A DNA stretch of 64,000 bases from Streptomyces noursei (GCF_016917755.1 NZ_CP070326.1:5084001-5148000); one strand, 5' to 3'; shown: positions 43,001-53,585, numbered from the stretch's first letter. The notes: generated from the letters alone by a model not told the origin. Translations and numbers: made by a program.

Positions 43001-44509
43001 ATGGAACTGGCGTTGGCGCCAGAGACTATGGCGCGATGGCAATTCGGCATCACGACCGTCTACCACTTCCTGTTCGTTCCCTTGACGATCTCCCTCGCCG
43101 CTCTGGTGGCCGGGCTTGAGACCGCATGGGTGCGAACGGGTAAGCAGAAGTACCTCAAGGCCACCAAGTTCTGGGGCAAACTGTTTCTGATCAATATCGC
43201 GATGGGTGTCGTCACCGGCATCGTCCAGGAATTCCAGTTCGGCATGAACTGGTCGGACTACTCGCGATTCGTCGGGGACATCTTCGGCGCGCCGCTCGCC
43301 TTCGAAGCCTTGATCGCGTTCTTCTTCGAATCCACCTTCATCGGATTGTGGATCTTCGGCTGGGACAAGCTGCCCAAGAAGCTCCACTGCTTCTGCATGT
43401 GGATGGTCTCGATCGGCACCGTGCTCTCCGCGTACTTCATCCTGGCGGCCAACTCCTGGATGCAGCACCCGGTGGGCTACAAGTACAACCGCGCCACCGG
43501 GCGGGCCGAGCTGACCGACTTCTGGAAGGTGCTGACCCAGGACACCACCCTGGTCGTCGTCTTCCACACCCTGACCGCCGCCTTCCTGACCGGTGCCGCG
43601 TTCATGGTCGGCGTCTCCGCGTACCACCTGATGCGCAAGAAGCACGTCAAGGTCATGCGGACGTCGCTGCGGCTCGGGCTGGTCACCCTGGTCGTCGCCG
43701 GACTGCTCACCGCGGTCAGCGGCGACAGCCTCGGCAAGGTCATGTTCAAGCAGCAGCCGATGAAGATGGCCTCGGCCGAGGCACTGTGGGACAAGGCGGC
43801 GCCCGCGCCGTTCTCGGTCTTCTCGTACGGGGATGTCGCCAAGGGGCACAACAAGGTCGCCATCGAGATACCCGGCCTGCTCTCCTTCCTCGCGCACAAC
43901 GACTTCTCCTCGCCGGTCCCCGGCATCAACGACGTCAACAAGTCCGAGCAGCAGAAGTTCGGGCCCGGCGACTACCGGCCCAACATCCCGGTCACCTACT
44001 GGGGCTTCCGCTGGATGATCGGCTTCGGGATGACGTCCTTCGCCATCGGTCTGGCCGGGTTGTGGCTCACCCGCAAGAAGTTCTGGCTGGCGCCCGGGCT
44101 GCGGACCGGTGACGAGGAACCACCGCACCTCGCGCTCACGAAGAACAGGACGCTGGGCGCCCGACTGACCAAGTGGTACTGGCGGCTGGCCTTCGTCACC
44201 CTCGGCTTCCCGCTGATCGCCAACTCGTGGGGCTGGATCTTCACCGAGATGGGTCGCCAGCCCTGGGTCGTCTACGGCGTGCTGCGCACCCGGGACGCGG
44301 TCTCGCCGGGCGTCACACAGGGCGAGGTGATCACGTCGCTGGTCGTCTTCACCACGCTCTACGCGATCCTCGCCGTGGTCGAGGTCAAGCTGCTGGCGAA
44401 GTACATCAAGGCCGGACCCCAGGAACTCTCCGAGTCCGACCTCAACCCGCCCACCAAGATCGGTGGCGACCCCACCGACGCCGACCGGCCGATGGCCTTC
44501 TCGTACTAG
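43001..44509 (+). CDS. cydA: Cytochrome bd quinol oxidase subunit I
   Basis: A 502-residue membrane protein that carries haems b558, b595 and d and oxidises menaquinol while reducing oxygen to water. The N-terminal RWQFGITTVYHFLFVPLTI carries an expected haem ligand and GWIFTEMGRQPWVVYGVLRT is the classic CydA motif. Ribosome binding site AAGGAGG 7 bp before ATG. Under Rex control, first gene of cydAB-cydCD. Confidence 0.97.
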   Translation: MELALAPETMARWQFGITTVYHFLFVPLTISLAALVAGLETAWVRTGKQKYLKATKFWGKLFLINIAMGVVTGIVQEFQFGMNWSDYSRFVGDIFGAPLAFEALIAFFFESTFIGLWIFGWDKLPKKLHCFCMWMVSIGTVLSAYFILAANSWMQHPVGYKYNRATGRAELTDFWKVLTQDTTLVVVFHTLTAAFLTGAAFMVGVSAYHLMRKKHVKVMRTSLRLGLVTLVVAGLLTAVSGDSLGKVMFKQQPMKMASAEALWDKAAPAPFSVFSYGDVAKGHNKVAIEIPGLLSFLAHNDFSSPVPGINDVNKSEQQKFGPGDYRPNIPVTYWGFRWMIGFGMTSFAIGLAGLWLTRKKFWLAPGLRTGDEEPPHLALTKNRTLGARLTKWYWRLAFVTLGFPLIANSWGWIFTEMGRQPWVVYGVLRTRDAVSPGVTQGEVITSLVVFTTLYAILAVVEVKLLAKYIKAGPQELSESDLNPPTKIGGDPTDADRPMAFSY

Positions 44510-44518
44510 GAGGCGACC

Positions 44519-45520
<1,002 letters not shown>

Positions 45521-45529
45521 CTGAGTCCC

Positions 45530-45552
45530 GCCCCGCCCCGCCAGGGCGGGGC
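45530..45552 (+). terminator. Hairpin between cydB and cydCD
   Basis: 9-bp perfect stem GCCCCGCCC/GGGCGGGGC with a 5-nt loop, directly before the cydCD ribosome binding site and parS. It may be a partial terminator. Confidence 0.65.
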
Positions 45553-45567
45553 TCGGGAGAACGGAAG

Positions 45568-45581
45568 GTTTCACGTGAAAC
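45568..45581. other. parS: parS site 11, overlapping the cydCD start
   Basis: A perfect GTTTCACGTGAAAC. The GTG inside it (45575-45577) is the cydCD start codon, so the site codes for the first residues (Met-Lys) of the protein. Confidence 0.92.
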
Positions 45582-48500
45582 CGGTCGACCCGCGCCTGCT
45601 CCGATACGCCCGTGCCACCCGCGGATTCCTCGTCGCGGTGGTGGTGCTCGGGCTTGCCGGAGCGGGCCTGGTCGTCGGCCAGGCCATGCTGATCGCGGAG
45701 ATCGTGGTCGGAGCCTTCCAACACGAGCGCACCCTCGGGGCGTTGGCCACCCCCGTGGCACTGCTCGCCGCGGTCTCGGTCGGCCGGGGGCTGGTCTCCT
45801 GGCTCACCGAACTGGCCGCGCACCGGGCCAGCGCGGCGGTCAAGTCCGAACTGCGGATCCGGCTGGTCGAGCGGGCGGCGGCGCTGGGGCCCGGGGCGGA
45901 AATCCGTCGCGCGGAGGGCGCCGGCACCCTGGAGCTGCGGACCGGGGAACTGGCCACGCTGGCCACTCGCGGCATCGATGCCCTGGACGACTACTTCGCC
46001 CGCTATCTGCCGCAGTTGGGGCTGGCGGTCGTCGTGCCGGTCGCGGTGCTGGCCCGGATCGTCACCGGCGACTGGATCTCCGCGCTGACGATCGTGATCA
46101 CCCTGCCGCTGATCCCGCTCTTCATGGTGCTGATCGGCTGGGCCACCCAGTCGCGGATGGACCGTCAGTGGCGGCTGCTCTCCCGGCTGTCCGGGCACTT
46201 TCTCGATGTCGTCGAGGGGCTGCCGACGCTGAAGGTCTTCGGCCGGGCCAAGGCCCAGGCCGCCTCCATCCGCGCGATCACCAGCTCCTACCGTCGGGCC
46301 ACCCTGCGCACGCTGCGGATCGCCTTCCTCTCGTCCTTCGCGCTCGAACTCCTTGCCACCATCTCCGTCGCGCTGGTCGCGGTCGGCATCGGCATGCGCC
46401 TGGTCCATGGTGAACTCGACCTCTCCACGGGGCTGATGGTGCTGGTGCTGGCACCCGAGGCGTATCTGCCGCTGCGGCAGGTCGGGGCGCAGTACCACGC
46501 CGCGGCCGAGGGGCTCTCGGCGGCGGACGAGATCTTCGCCGTACTGGAGACCCGGCCGCGGACGCCCGGCACCGCGCCCGCGCCGGACGGCACCGGACTG
46601 ACCGTCGAGGGGCTGGTGGTCCGCCACCCCGGGCGCACCGCCGCCTCGCTGCCGGCCACCTCGTTCGAGGTCCTGCCCGGGGAGACGGTCGCGCTGGTCG
46701 GCCCCTCGGGCGCCGGCAAGTCCACGCTGCTGAGCGCCGTGCTCGGCTTCACCGCGCCGTCCGAGGGACGGGTCCTCGTCGACGGCCACGACACCGCCGA
46801 CCTCTCCCCCGACAGCTGGCACGGCCGGATCGCCTGGGTACCGCAGCATCCACACCTCTTCGCCGGATCCATCGCCGAGAACGTCCGGCTGGTGCGGCCG
46901 GACGCCGATGACGCGGCGGTCCGCGCGGCCCTGGGCGAGGCCGGGGCGCTGGACTTCGTTGACGCGCTGCCGGACGGCACGGCCACCCGGCTCGGGGAAT
47001 CCGGCGCCGGGCTCTCCGCCGGTCAGCGGCAGCGCATCGCGCTCGCCCGCGCCTTCCTCGCCGACCGTCCGATCGTGCTGCTGGACGAGCCCACCGCCAA
47101 TCTGGACGGTGAGACCGAGCAGACCCTGGTCGAGGCCGTGGGGCGGCTCGCGGCGGGACGCACGGTCCTGATGGTCGTCCACCGGCCGGCGCTGCTGGCG
47201 GTGGCCGACCGGACGGTGCGGCTGGCGGGGCCGGAGTCGGGCGCCGGGCCGGTGGAGTCGGCGGACGCGGCGGCCGCCGGGCCGGGCGCGGGGGCCGCCG
47301 CGGTCTCCGCCGCCGGGCCGGGCCGGGCGGCGGACGTCGCTCCGTCGCCGGACGGGGAAGCCGTTCCCGGTGCCGCCGCGGGGAACGCGCTGCGGCGGCT
47401 GCGCGGGCTGGCCCGTGCGCGGCGGGCGCGCCTGGGGCTGGCGTTGCTGCTCGGCAGCCTCGCGCTGGGCTGCGCGGTGGGCCTGATGGCGACCTCCGGC
47501 TGGCTGATCTCGCGGGCCTCGCAGGAGCCGCCGGTGCTGTATCTGATGGTGGCGGTGACCGCGACCAGGGCGTTCGGCATCGGGCGTGCGGTGTTCCGGT
47601 ACGCCGAGCGGCTGGTGGCGCACGACGCGGTGTTCCGGATGCTCGCCGACGTCCGGGTGGCCGTCTTCCGGCGGCTGGAGCGGCTGGCCCCGGCCGGGCT
47701 GAAGGAGCGCCGCCGTGGCGATCTGCTGTCGCGACTGGTGGCGGACGTCGACGCGGTGCAGGACTACTTCCTGCGCTGGCTGCTGCCCGTCGGGGCGGCA
47801 CTGCTGGTCGGCGCCGGCACCGTCGCGTTCACCGGCTGGCTGCTGCCGGAGGCCGGGGTGGTCCTCGCGGTCGGGCTGCTGCTCGCCGGGGCCGGGGTGC
47901 CGGCGCTGTCGAGTGCGTTGGCGTGGCGTGCGGAGCGCCGGCTGGCGCCGGCCCGCGGGGTGCTCTCCACCCGCGTCGTCGATCTCCTCACCGGGACCGC
48001 CGAGTTGACGGTCGCCGGTGCCGTGCGGGCGCGCACGGAAGAGGTGCGCCGGGCGGATCGGGACCTGACCCGGATCGCGTCCCGCTCGGCCGCCGCGGCC
48101 GGTGCCGGGGCCGGCCTCTCGGCACTGTTGTGCGGGCTGACGGTGGCCGCCGCCGCGGTGGTCGGCATCCAGGCGGTGCACACGGGCCGGCTGGCGGGGG
48201 TGGCACTGGCCGTCGTCGTGCTCACTCCGCTCGCCGCGTTCGAGGCGGTGGCCGGGCTGCCGCTGGCCGCGCAGTACCGGCGCCGCACCCGACACGCCGC
48301 CGAGCGGGTCTTCGAGGTGCTGGACGCCCCGGAGCCGGTCCGCGAACCGGACGTCCCCGCGACCGTGCCCGAGGAGCCGTTCCCGCTGACCGTAAGCGAG
48401 TTGACCGCGCGGCACCCCGGTCAGGACCGCCCGGCCCTGGACGGCGTCGGCTTCACCCTGACCGCCGGTCGCCGGCTCGCCGTCGTCGGCCCGTCCGGAT

Positions 48501-49216
48501 CCGGCAAGACCACGCTCGCGCAGGTGCTGCTGCGCTTCCTGGACCGGGAAGCGGGGGCGTACGCCCTGGCCGGCACCGACGCCCAGGAGATGGCCGGCGA
48601 CGCGGTCCGGCGGCTGGTCGGGCTGTGTGCGCAGGACGCGCACATCTTCGACAGCTCGCTGCGGGAGAACCTCCGGCTCGCCCGGCGGGACCGGAGCGGC
48701 GGCCCGGACGGTACCGACGACCAGGACCTCTGGGACGCGCTCGGCCGGGCGCGGCTGGCGGACTGGGTGCGCGGGCTGCCCGACGGCCTGGACACCATGG
48801 TCGGGGAGCACGGCGCCCGGCTGTCCGGCGGCCAGCGGCAGCGGCTGGCCCTGGCGCGTGCGCTGCTCGCGGACTTCCCGGTGCTGGTGCTGGACGAGCC
48901 CGCCGAGCACCTCGACCTGGCCACCGCCGACGCGCTCACCGCCGATCTGCTGGCCGCCACCGAGGGGCGGACGACGGTGTTGATCACGCACCGGCTCGCC
49001 GGCCTGGACGCGGTCGACGAGGTGCTGGTCCTGGACCGGGGCCGGGTGGTGCAGCGCGGTGGTTACGCGGAGCTGGCCACGGCCGACGGTCCGTTCCGGC
49101 GGATGCTGGAGCGCGAACGGGCGGTGGACGCGGCGTACCCGCGGACGGGGGCCGCCGGGGGCGCGGCGGCGGACGCCGGTCGGGCGCCCGTCGGGGTGTC
49201 GGCGCTGACCGCGTGA
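45575..49216 (+). CDS. cydCD: Fused CydD-CydC ABC exporter for cytochrome bd assembly
   Basis: A 1213-residue single-chain form of the heterodimeric CydDC exporter (glutathione/cysteine or haem-linked in other bacteria; thiol export is needed for bd assembly). Two ABC-exporter halves: membrane domain 1 about residues 15-310, ATPase 1 with Walker A GPSGAGKST about residue 376, an Ala/Pro/Gly linker, membrane domain 2 about 605-890, ATPase 2 with GPSGSGKTT about 972. The GTG start inside parS has GGAAGG 6 bp upstream. Next gene is the sensor kinase. Confidence 0.95.
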   Translation: MKPVDPRLLRYARATRGFLVAVVVLGLAGAGLVVGQAMLIAEIVVGAFQHERTLGALATPVALLAAVSVGRGLVSWLTELAAHRASAAVKSELRIRLVERAAALGPGAEIRRAEGAGTLELRTGELATLATRGIDALDDYFARYLPQLGLAVVVPVAVLARIVTGDWISALTIVITLPLIPLFMVLIGWATQSRMDRQWRLLSRLSGHFLDVVEGLPTLKVFGRAKAQAASIRAITSSYRRATLRTLRIAFLSSFALELLATISVALVAVGIGMRLVHGELDLSTGLMVLVLAPEAYLPLRQVGAQYHAAAEGLSAADEIFAVLETRPRTPGTAPAPDGTGLTVEGLVVRHPGRTAASLPATSFEVLPGETVALVGPSGAGKSTLLSAVLGFTAPSEGRVLVDGHDTADLSPDSWHGRIAWVPQHPHLFAGSIAENVRLVRPDADDAAVRAALGEAGALDFVDALPDGTATRLGESGAGLSAGQRQRIALARAFLADRPIVLLDEPTANLDGETEQTLVEAVGRLAAGRTVLMVVHRPALLAVADRTVRLAGPESGAGPVESADAAAAGPGAGAAAVSAAGPGRAADVAPSPDGEAVPGAAAGNALRRLRGLARARRARLGLALLLGSLALGCAVGLMATSGWLISRASQEPPVLYLMVAVTATRAFGIGRAVFRYAERLVAHDAVFRMLADVRVAVFRRLERLAPAGLKERRRGDLLSRLVADVDAVQDYFLRWLLPVGAALLVGAGTVAFTGWLLPEAGVVLAVGLLLAGAGVPALSSALAWRAERRLAPARGVLSTRVVDLLTGTAELTVAGAVRARTEEVRRADRDLTRIASRSAAAAGAGAGLSALLCGLTVAAAAVVGIQAVHTGRLAGVALAVVVLTPLAAFEAVAGLPLAAQYRRRTRHAAERVFEVLDAPEPVREPDVPATVPEEPFPLTVSELTARHPGQDRPALDGVGFTLTAGRRLAVVGPSGSGKTTLAQVLLRFLDREAGAYALAGTDAQEMAGDAVRRLVGLCAQDAHIFDSSLRENLRLARRDRSGGPDGTDDQDLWDALGRARLADWVRGLPDGLDTMVGEHGARLSGGQRQRLALARALLADFPVLVLDEPAEHLDLATADALTADLLAATEGRTTVLITHRLAGLDAVDEVLVLDRGRVVQRGGYAELATADGPFRRMLERERAVDAAYPRTGAAGGAAADAGRAPVGVSALTA

Positions 49217-49338
49217 CGCACCGGAGGCCCTTCTGCGGGGCGCCCGCCCGGCTGTTCCCACCTGGCCGTCTCCCTGTGGCCGGGCCTCGCCGGATAACTG
49301 CACTTTCCTCGGAAATGGGCCCTTATTAGGCTCGGGGC

Positions 49339-51084
49339 ATGGCAGCCACGGCAGGATCGCGCCCGGACCCCCCGGACATCGGGAGGGATATCGGACGCCC
49401 GGACCCCATGGACGCCGCCACCGAGGCCACCCGTAGTCTCCGGGGGCTGTCGTCCGAGCTGACCGCGCGGGTGCCGCAGCTGCTGGAGGCGATGCGCACG
49501 GTCGGCGCCGGGCTGGACCTGCACATCACGCTGGACCGGATCGTGGAGACCGCCGCCGAGCTCGCCAATGCGCGCTACGCCGCGATCGGGATCATCGACG
49601 ACGCCCGGGAGGGGCTGTCGGACTTCGTGACCTACGGCGTGACCGGGGAGCAGCACGAGCGCATCGGCGCGCTGCCCGACGGCCACAAGGGCCTGCTCGG
49701 CGCGCTGATCCATGACCCGAAGCCGGTGCGGCTGGCCAACCTCGCCAAGGATCCGCGTTCGGCCGGCTTCCCGCCGGGCCACCCGCCGATGCGGTCGTTC
49801 CTCGGGGTACCGATCCGGGTCCAGGGCGAGATCTTCGGGAATCTCTATCTGACCGAGAAACGCGGCGGCGAGTTCAGCGAAGAGGACCTGCACATGGTGC
49901 GGGTGCTGGCCACCGAGGCCGGTATCGCGATCGGCAACGCCCGGTTGTACGCGGCGACCCGGCAGCGGGAGCGCTGGATCGACGGGTCGGTGGCGGTGAC
50001 CACCGAACTGCTCGCCGGCAGCGATGTCGACGACGCGCTCGCGGTGGTCGCGGAGCAGGCGAAGAAGCTGGCGGATTCGGCGGCCGGCATCGTGCTGCTG
50101 CCGGACGAGGAGGGCGGGCTGGAGATCGTCGCGGTGTCGGCCGACGACCCGACCGGGATCATGGGGACCCAGATCCCGCGGGAGAGCCCGGTGACCGAGC
50201 AACTCCTCGCCGGTGAGCCGGTGTTCGTGGACGACTCGGCCAGTGATCCGCGGATGGTCACCCACCTCGCGCCGCGCTTCGGCCCGAGCATGATGCTGCC
50301 GCTCAAGAGCGGCGGCCGGGTGCTCGGCACGCTCGCCACACCGCGGGGTCGTGGGGCCCGCCCGTTCTCCGCCGCCGAGCGGACCCTGGCCACCCAGTTC
50401 GCCGCGCAGGCCGCGCTGGCACTGGTGCTGGCCGACGCACAGCGCGACCGGGAGCGGCTGGCGGTCTACGAGGACCGTGACCGGATCGCCCGCGACCTGC
50501 ACGATCTGGTGATCCAGCGGCTGTTCGCGGCAGGGATGATCCTGGAGAGCGCTCAGCGCAAGACGGTGGTGCCGGAGGTGGCCCGGAGGGTAGGTAAGGC
50601 CATCGACGAACTCGACACCACCATCCAGGAGATCAGGACTGCGATCTTCGCCCTTCAGCAGAGCCCGGCCGAGGCGCCGTCGGGGCTCCGGACCCGGGTG
50701 CTGCGGGAGGTCGGCACCGCCGCCGTGCCGCTCGGTTTCCAGCCGTCGGCGCAGTTCGTCGGCCCGGTCGACTCCCGGGTCGGGGAACTGGCCGGCAAGA
50801 ACCTCATCGCCGCGCTGCGCGAGGCGCTGTCGAACGCCTTCCGGCACGCCGAGGCGTCCCGGATCGAGGTCGTGGTGGACGCCACGGTCAACTTGCCGGA
50901 CGGTACCCCCGGCGTCCGGCTGACCGTCGCCGACGACGGGGTGGGCATCGCGCGGGGCGGCCGGCGCAGCGGCCTCAAGAACCTCGCCAAGCGCGCGGAG
51001 TCCCTGGGCGGCTCCAGCACCTACGGCCCCGGGCTGGGCGCGGGCGACAAGGGGACGATGGTGACGTGGGAGGCGCCGTTGTGA
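49339..51084 (+). CDS. GAF-domain histidine kinase, DosS/DevS-like
   Basis: A 581-residue cytoplasmic sensor kinase. Two GAF domains (about 65-205 and 225-370), the phospho-acceptor H388 in RIARDLHDLVIQRLF (HisKA_3 type) and a HATPase domain (about 480-580, LREALSNAFRHA). In GAF-1, H148 in FPPGHPPMRSFLGVP matches the position of the haem-ligand His (149) of mycobacterial DosS, so it may be a haem-based redox or oxygen sensor. No response regulator is adjacent, so it is an orphan kinase. It is 122 bp after cydCD. Confidence 0.88.
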   Translation: MAATAGSRPDPPDIGRDIGRPDPMDAATEATRSLRGLSSELTARVPQLLEAMRTVGAGLDLHITLDRIVETAAELANARYAAIGIIDDAREGLSDFVTYGVTGEQHERIGALPDGHKGLLGALIHDPKPVRLANLAKDPRSAGFPPGHPPMRSFLGVPIRVQGEIFGNLYLTEKRGGEFSEEDLHMVRVLATEAGIAIGNARLYAATRQRERWIDGSVAVTTELLAGSDVDDALAVVAEQAKKLADSAAGIVLLPDEEGGLEIVAVSADDPTGIMGTQIPRESPVTEQLLAGEPVFVDDSASDPRMVTHLAPRFGPSMMLPLKSGGRVLGTLATPRGRGARPFSAAERTLATQFAAQAALALVLADAQRDRERLAVYEDRDRIARDLHDLVIQRLFAAGMILESAQRKTVVPEVARRVGKAIDELDTTIQEIRTAIFALQQSPAEAPSGLRTRVLREVGTAAVPLGFQPSAQFVGPVDSRVGELAGKNLIAALREALSNAFRHAEASRIEVVVDATVNLPDGTPGVRLTVADDGVGIARGGRRSGLKNLAKRAESLGGSSTYGPGLGAGDKGTMVTWEAPL

Positions 51085-51231
51085 GGGGAGCGGGGCCTAC
51101 GGTCGCTCGGGCTTCCGCGCCAGAAGGGCGGCGATCGTCCTGGTCGCTCCTTCTGCGGGTTCCTGTGTCAGGCGCGCCGTGACCCTGCCGGGTCCGCACC
51201 CCATGTCCACGGCCGACCACGGGAGTTGAGC

Positions 51232-51245
51232 GTTTCACGTGAAAC
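51232..51245. other. parS: parS site 12
   Basis: A perfect GTTTCACGTGAAAC, first of a triplet at exactly 38-bp intervals (51232, 51270, 51308). Confidence 0.93.
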
Positions 51246-51269
51246 ATGCGCGGACCGGGGAGGGGCGTG

Positions 51270-51283
51270 GTTTCACGTGAAAC
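51270..51283. other. parS: parS site 13
   Basis: A perfect GTTTCACGTGAAAC, middle copy of the 38-bp triplet. Confidence 0.93.
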
Positions 51284-51307
51284 GGTCCGGGACGACGCGC
51301 AGTTGTG

Positions 51308-51321
51308 GTTTCACGTGAAAC
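51308..51321. other. parS: parS site 14
   Basis: A perfect GTTTCACGTGAAAC, third copy; with flanks the dyad is 20 bp (51305-51324). Confidence 0.93.
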
Positions 51322-51368
51322 CACGGACCCGTCGAACGGACCGTTCTCCTGTCGCCGTCGCGGCAGGC

Positions 51369-52328
51369 TCAACGCCCCTGGAGAATCCGCTCGATCACGA
51401 CCGCCACGCCGTCGTCGTTGTTGGATTCCGTGCGGCGCGTGGTGGCCGCCAGTACGTCAGGGTGGGCGTTGGCCATGGCGTACGAGGTGCCGGCCCAGGT
51501 GAGCATCTCGATGTCGTTCGGCATGTCGCCGAAGGCGACGACCTCCTCCGGTGAGATCCCGCGTTCCGCGCAGCAGCGGGCGAGAGTGCCGGCCTTGCTG
51601 ACGCCCAGGCCGCTGATCTCCAGGAGCGCGGTGGGGCTGGACCGGGTGAAGGACGCCAGGTGGCCCGCGGTGGTCCGGGCCAGCGCGAGGAAGGCATCGG
51701 GGTCCAGGTCGGGGTGGTGCGCGAGCAGCTTGAGCACGGGCTGGCCGGAGGTGCCGGCGTCGCTGTGCGCGCGGGTGGCGGCCGCGGTGCCCGGTCCGGG
51801 CATATCGGAGTCGGTCGAATACGGACCGTCGGTGCCGGGGCCGTCCGCCGGAGCGGGGGCCGGGGACGCGGCGAACCCCTCGGCGAGGAGCTTCTCGGCC
51901 GGTGCGATCACCGCGGTCGGGTCGAAGAGGAAGGGCGGGTACTGCGGCTCGTAGTGGATGCCGCCGGTGCGTTCGACGGCGAAGGTGGTGCCGGGGGCCG
52001 CGTCACGCAGGGCGTGGACGACGTCGAGCGCCACTCCCTGGTCCAGGGGGCTGACCTCGACGAAGCGGGAGCCCCGGTGCAGATCGACGACGGCCGCGCC
52101 GTTCGCGCAGATCGCCAGGCCATGGCCGTGCACATGGTCGCTGACCACGTCCATCCAGCGGGCCGGGCGCCCGGTGACGAAGAACACCTCGATGCCCGCT
52201 GCCTCCGCGGCGGCGAGCGCGGCGATCGTCCGGTCGGAGACCGTCTTGTCGTCGTGCAGCAGCGTGCCGTCGAGGTCGGTGGCGATAAGCCGGATGGGCC
52301 TAGGCGGCGCGGCGGAGGCATCAGTCAC
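51369..52328 (-). CDS. HAD-IIB sugar phosphatase (Cof-type)
   Basis: A 319-residue Cof-type HAD phosphatase. Motifs: DLDGTLL (nucleophile D), FFVTGRPARWMD (motif II), K in GLGVSKAGTL (motif III) and VAFGDMPNDIEML (motif IV). The cap carries a Ala/Pro/Gly-rich stretch (about residues 145-185). GTG 52328 is chosen; GTG 52376 is possible. No clear ribosome binding site precedes either. Confidence 0.82.
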   Translation of the reverse strand: MTDASAAPPRPIRLIATDLDGTLLHDDKTVSDRTIAALAAAEAAGIEVFFVTGRPARWMDVVSDHVHGHGLAICANGAAVVDLHRGSRFVEVSPLDQGVALDVVHALRDAAPGTTFAVERTGGIHYEPQYPPFLFDPTAVIAPAEKLLAEGFAASPAPAPADGPGTDGPYSTDSDMPGPGTAAATRAHSDAGTSGQPVLKLLAHHPDLDPDAFLALARTTAGHLASFTRSSPTALLEISGLGVSKAGTLARCCAERGISPEEVVAFGDMPNDIEMLTWAGTSYAMANAHPDVLAATTRRTESNNDDGVAVVIERILQGR

Positions 52329-52440
52329 GGGGCCATCTTCGCGTACCGGCACGTACAGGCGTGCGGTGGGTATCACACATGAGCTGGGGCGAGGATGCGG
52401 CCGGGCGGGCTTTCTCCGGAGTCACCGTACGCTCGGGGAT

Positions 52441-53337
52441 ATGCGACTGAGCACAGTGATCTTGCCCGTCCGACGTTGGTCCGATGGCGGCAAGGAGGTA
52501 TGGCAGCGCGCCGAGGAACTGGGGTTCCACGCTGCGTACACGTATGACCACCTGTCCTGGCGGAGCTTCCGCGACCAGGCGTGGTTCGGCGCCCTCCCGA
52601 CGCTGACCGCGGCTGCCGCCGCGACCTCGCGGATACGTCTGGGCACCCTCGTCACCTCGCCGAACTTCCGGCACCCGGTCACTCTCGCCAAGGAGCTGAT
52701 CTCGCTCGACGACATCAGCGAGGGCCGTGTCACGCTGGGCATCGGCGCCGGCGGCAACGGCTTCGACGCCACCGCGCTCGGCCAGGAGCCCTGGTCGCCG
52801 CGCGAACGGGCGGACCGCTTCGCCGAGTTCACAGCGCTGCTGCACCAGTTGCTGACCCAGGACGCCGTCTCCTACGAAGGCACCCACTACTCCGCGGACG
52901 AGGTGCGGAACATCCCCGGCTGCGTGCAGCGGCCGCGGCTGCCGTTCGCGGTGGCGGCCACCGGCCCGCGCGGGCTGAAGCTGGCGGCCCGCTACGGGCA
53001 GGCGTGGGTGACCACCGGTGACCCCAAGGTGTCGAACGCGGGCGGCACCCCGGCCGAGTCGCGGGAGGCCATTCGCAGGCAGGTCGAGGGGCTGGCCAAG
53101 GCGTGCGCCGACCAGGGGCGGGACTTCGCCGAGCTCCACAAGATCATGCTGACCGGCTTCACCCCGGACCAGCCGCTGGACTCCGTGGACGCCTTCGTGG
53201 ACTTCGCCGGGCACCACGCCGAGCTGGGCATCGAGGAGGTGGTCATCCACTGGCCGATCGCGGATTCGGTCTTCGCGGCCGACCCGGCGGTCTTCGAGCG
53301 GATCGCCACCGAGGGGCTGGCGCAGCTCGGCGCCTAG
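52441..53337 (+). CDS. Luciferase-like (LLM) flavin or F420-dependent oxidoreductase
   Basis: A 298-residue LLM-class TIM barrel. It has AYTYDHLSWRSFRDQAWFGALP, LGTLVTSPNFRHPVTLAKELISLDDISEGRVTLGIGAG (read in parts) and PFAVAATGPRGLKLAARYGQAW, signatures of the F420-binding branch. The substrate is unknown. ATG start; no clear ribosome binding site. A structured inverted repeat follows the stop. Confidence 0.87.
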   Translation: MRLSTVILPVRRWSDGGKEVWQRAEELGFHAAYTYDHLSWRSFRDQAWFGALPTLTAAAAATSRIRLGTLVTSPNFRHPVTLAKELISLDDISEGRVTLGIGAGGNGFDATALGQEPWSPRERADRFAEFTALLHQLLTQDAVSYEGTHYSADEVRNIPGCVQRPRLPFAVAATGPRGLKLAARYGQAWVTTGDPKVSNAGGTPAESREAIRRQVEGLAKACADQGRDFAELHKIMLTGFTPDQPLDSVDAFVDFAGHHAELGIEEVVIHWPIADSVFAADPAVFERIATEGLAQLGA

Positions 53338-53341
53338 GCAG

Positions 53342-53389
53342 TGTCCGCAAAGCCCTGCCTTCCGGGCGAACGACGGGACTTTGCGGACA
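53342..53389. repeat. Long imperfect inverted repeat after the LLM gene
   Basis: TGTCCGCAAAG (53342-53352) pairs perfectly with CTTTGCGGACA (53379-53389); further GCCC/GGG pairing closes an about 25-nt loop with a bulge. It could be a terminator, or a remnant of a mobile element end. No T-tract follows. Confidence 0.5.
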
Positions 53390-53585
53390 TGACCTAGCCA
53401 CCCATCCTCGACTTCAGGACGTACATCCCGATTCACCCCGGTATCCCGGCCGGGGCTTTACCCGGTATATAGCCGGCAAGAGGGAGAATTGGGGCAGCGG
53501 TGCAGTGTGCGGGACCCGGCGCGCGGAGACGACTGCGTGCCCGGGCCGGCGCACTGTGCGAAATGCGGTGCGTTGTGGAGGAGCC

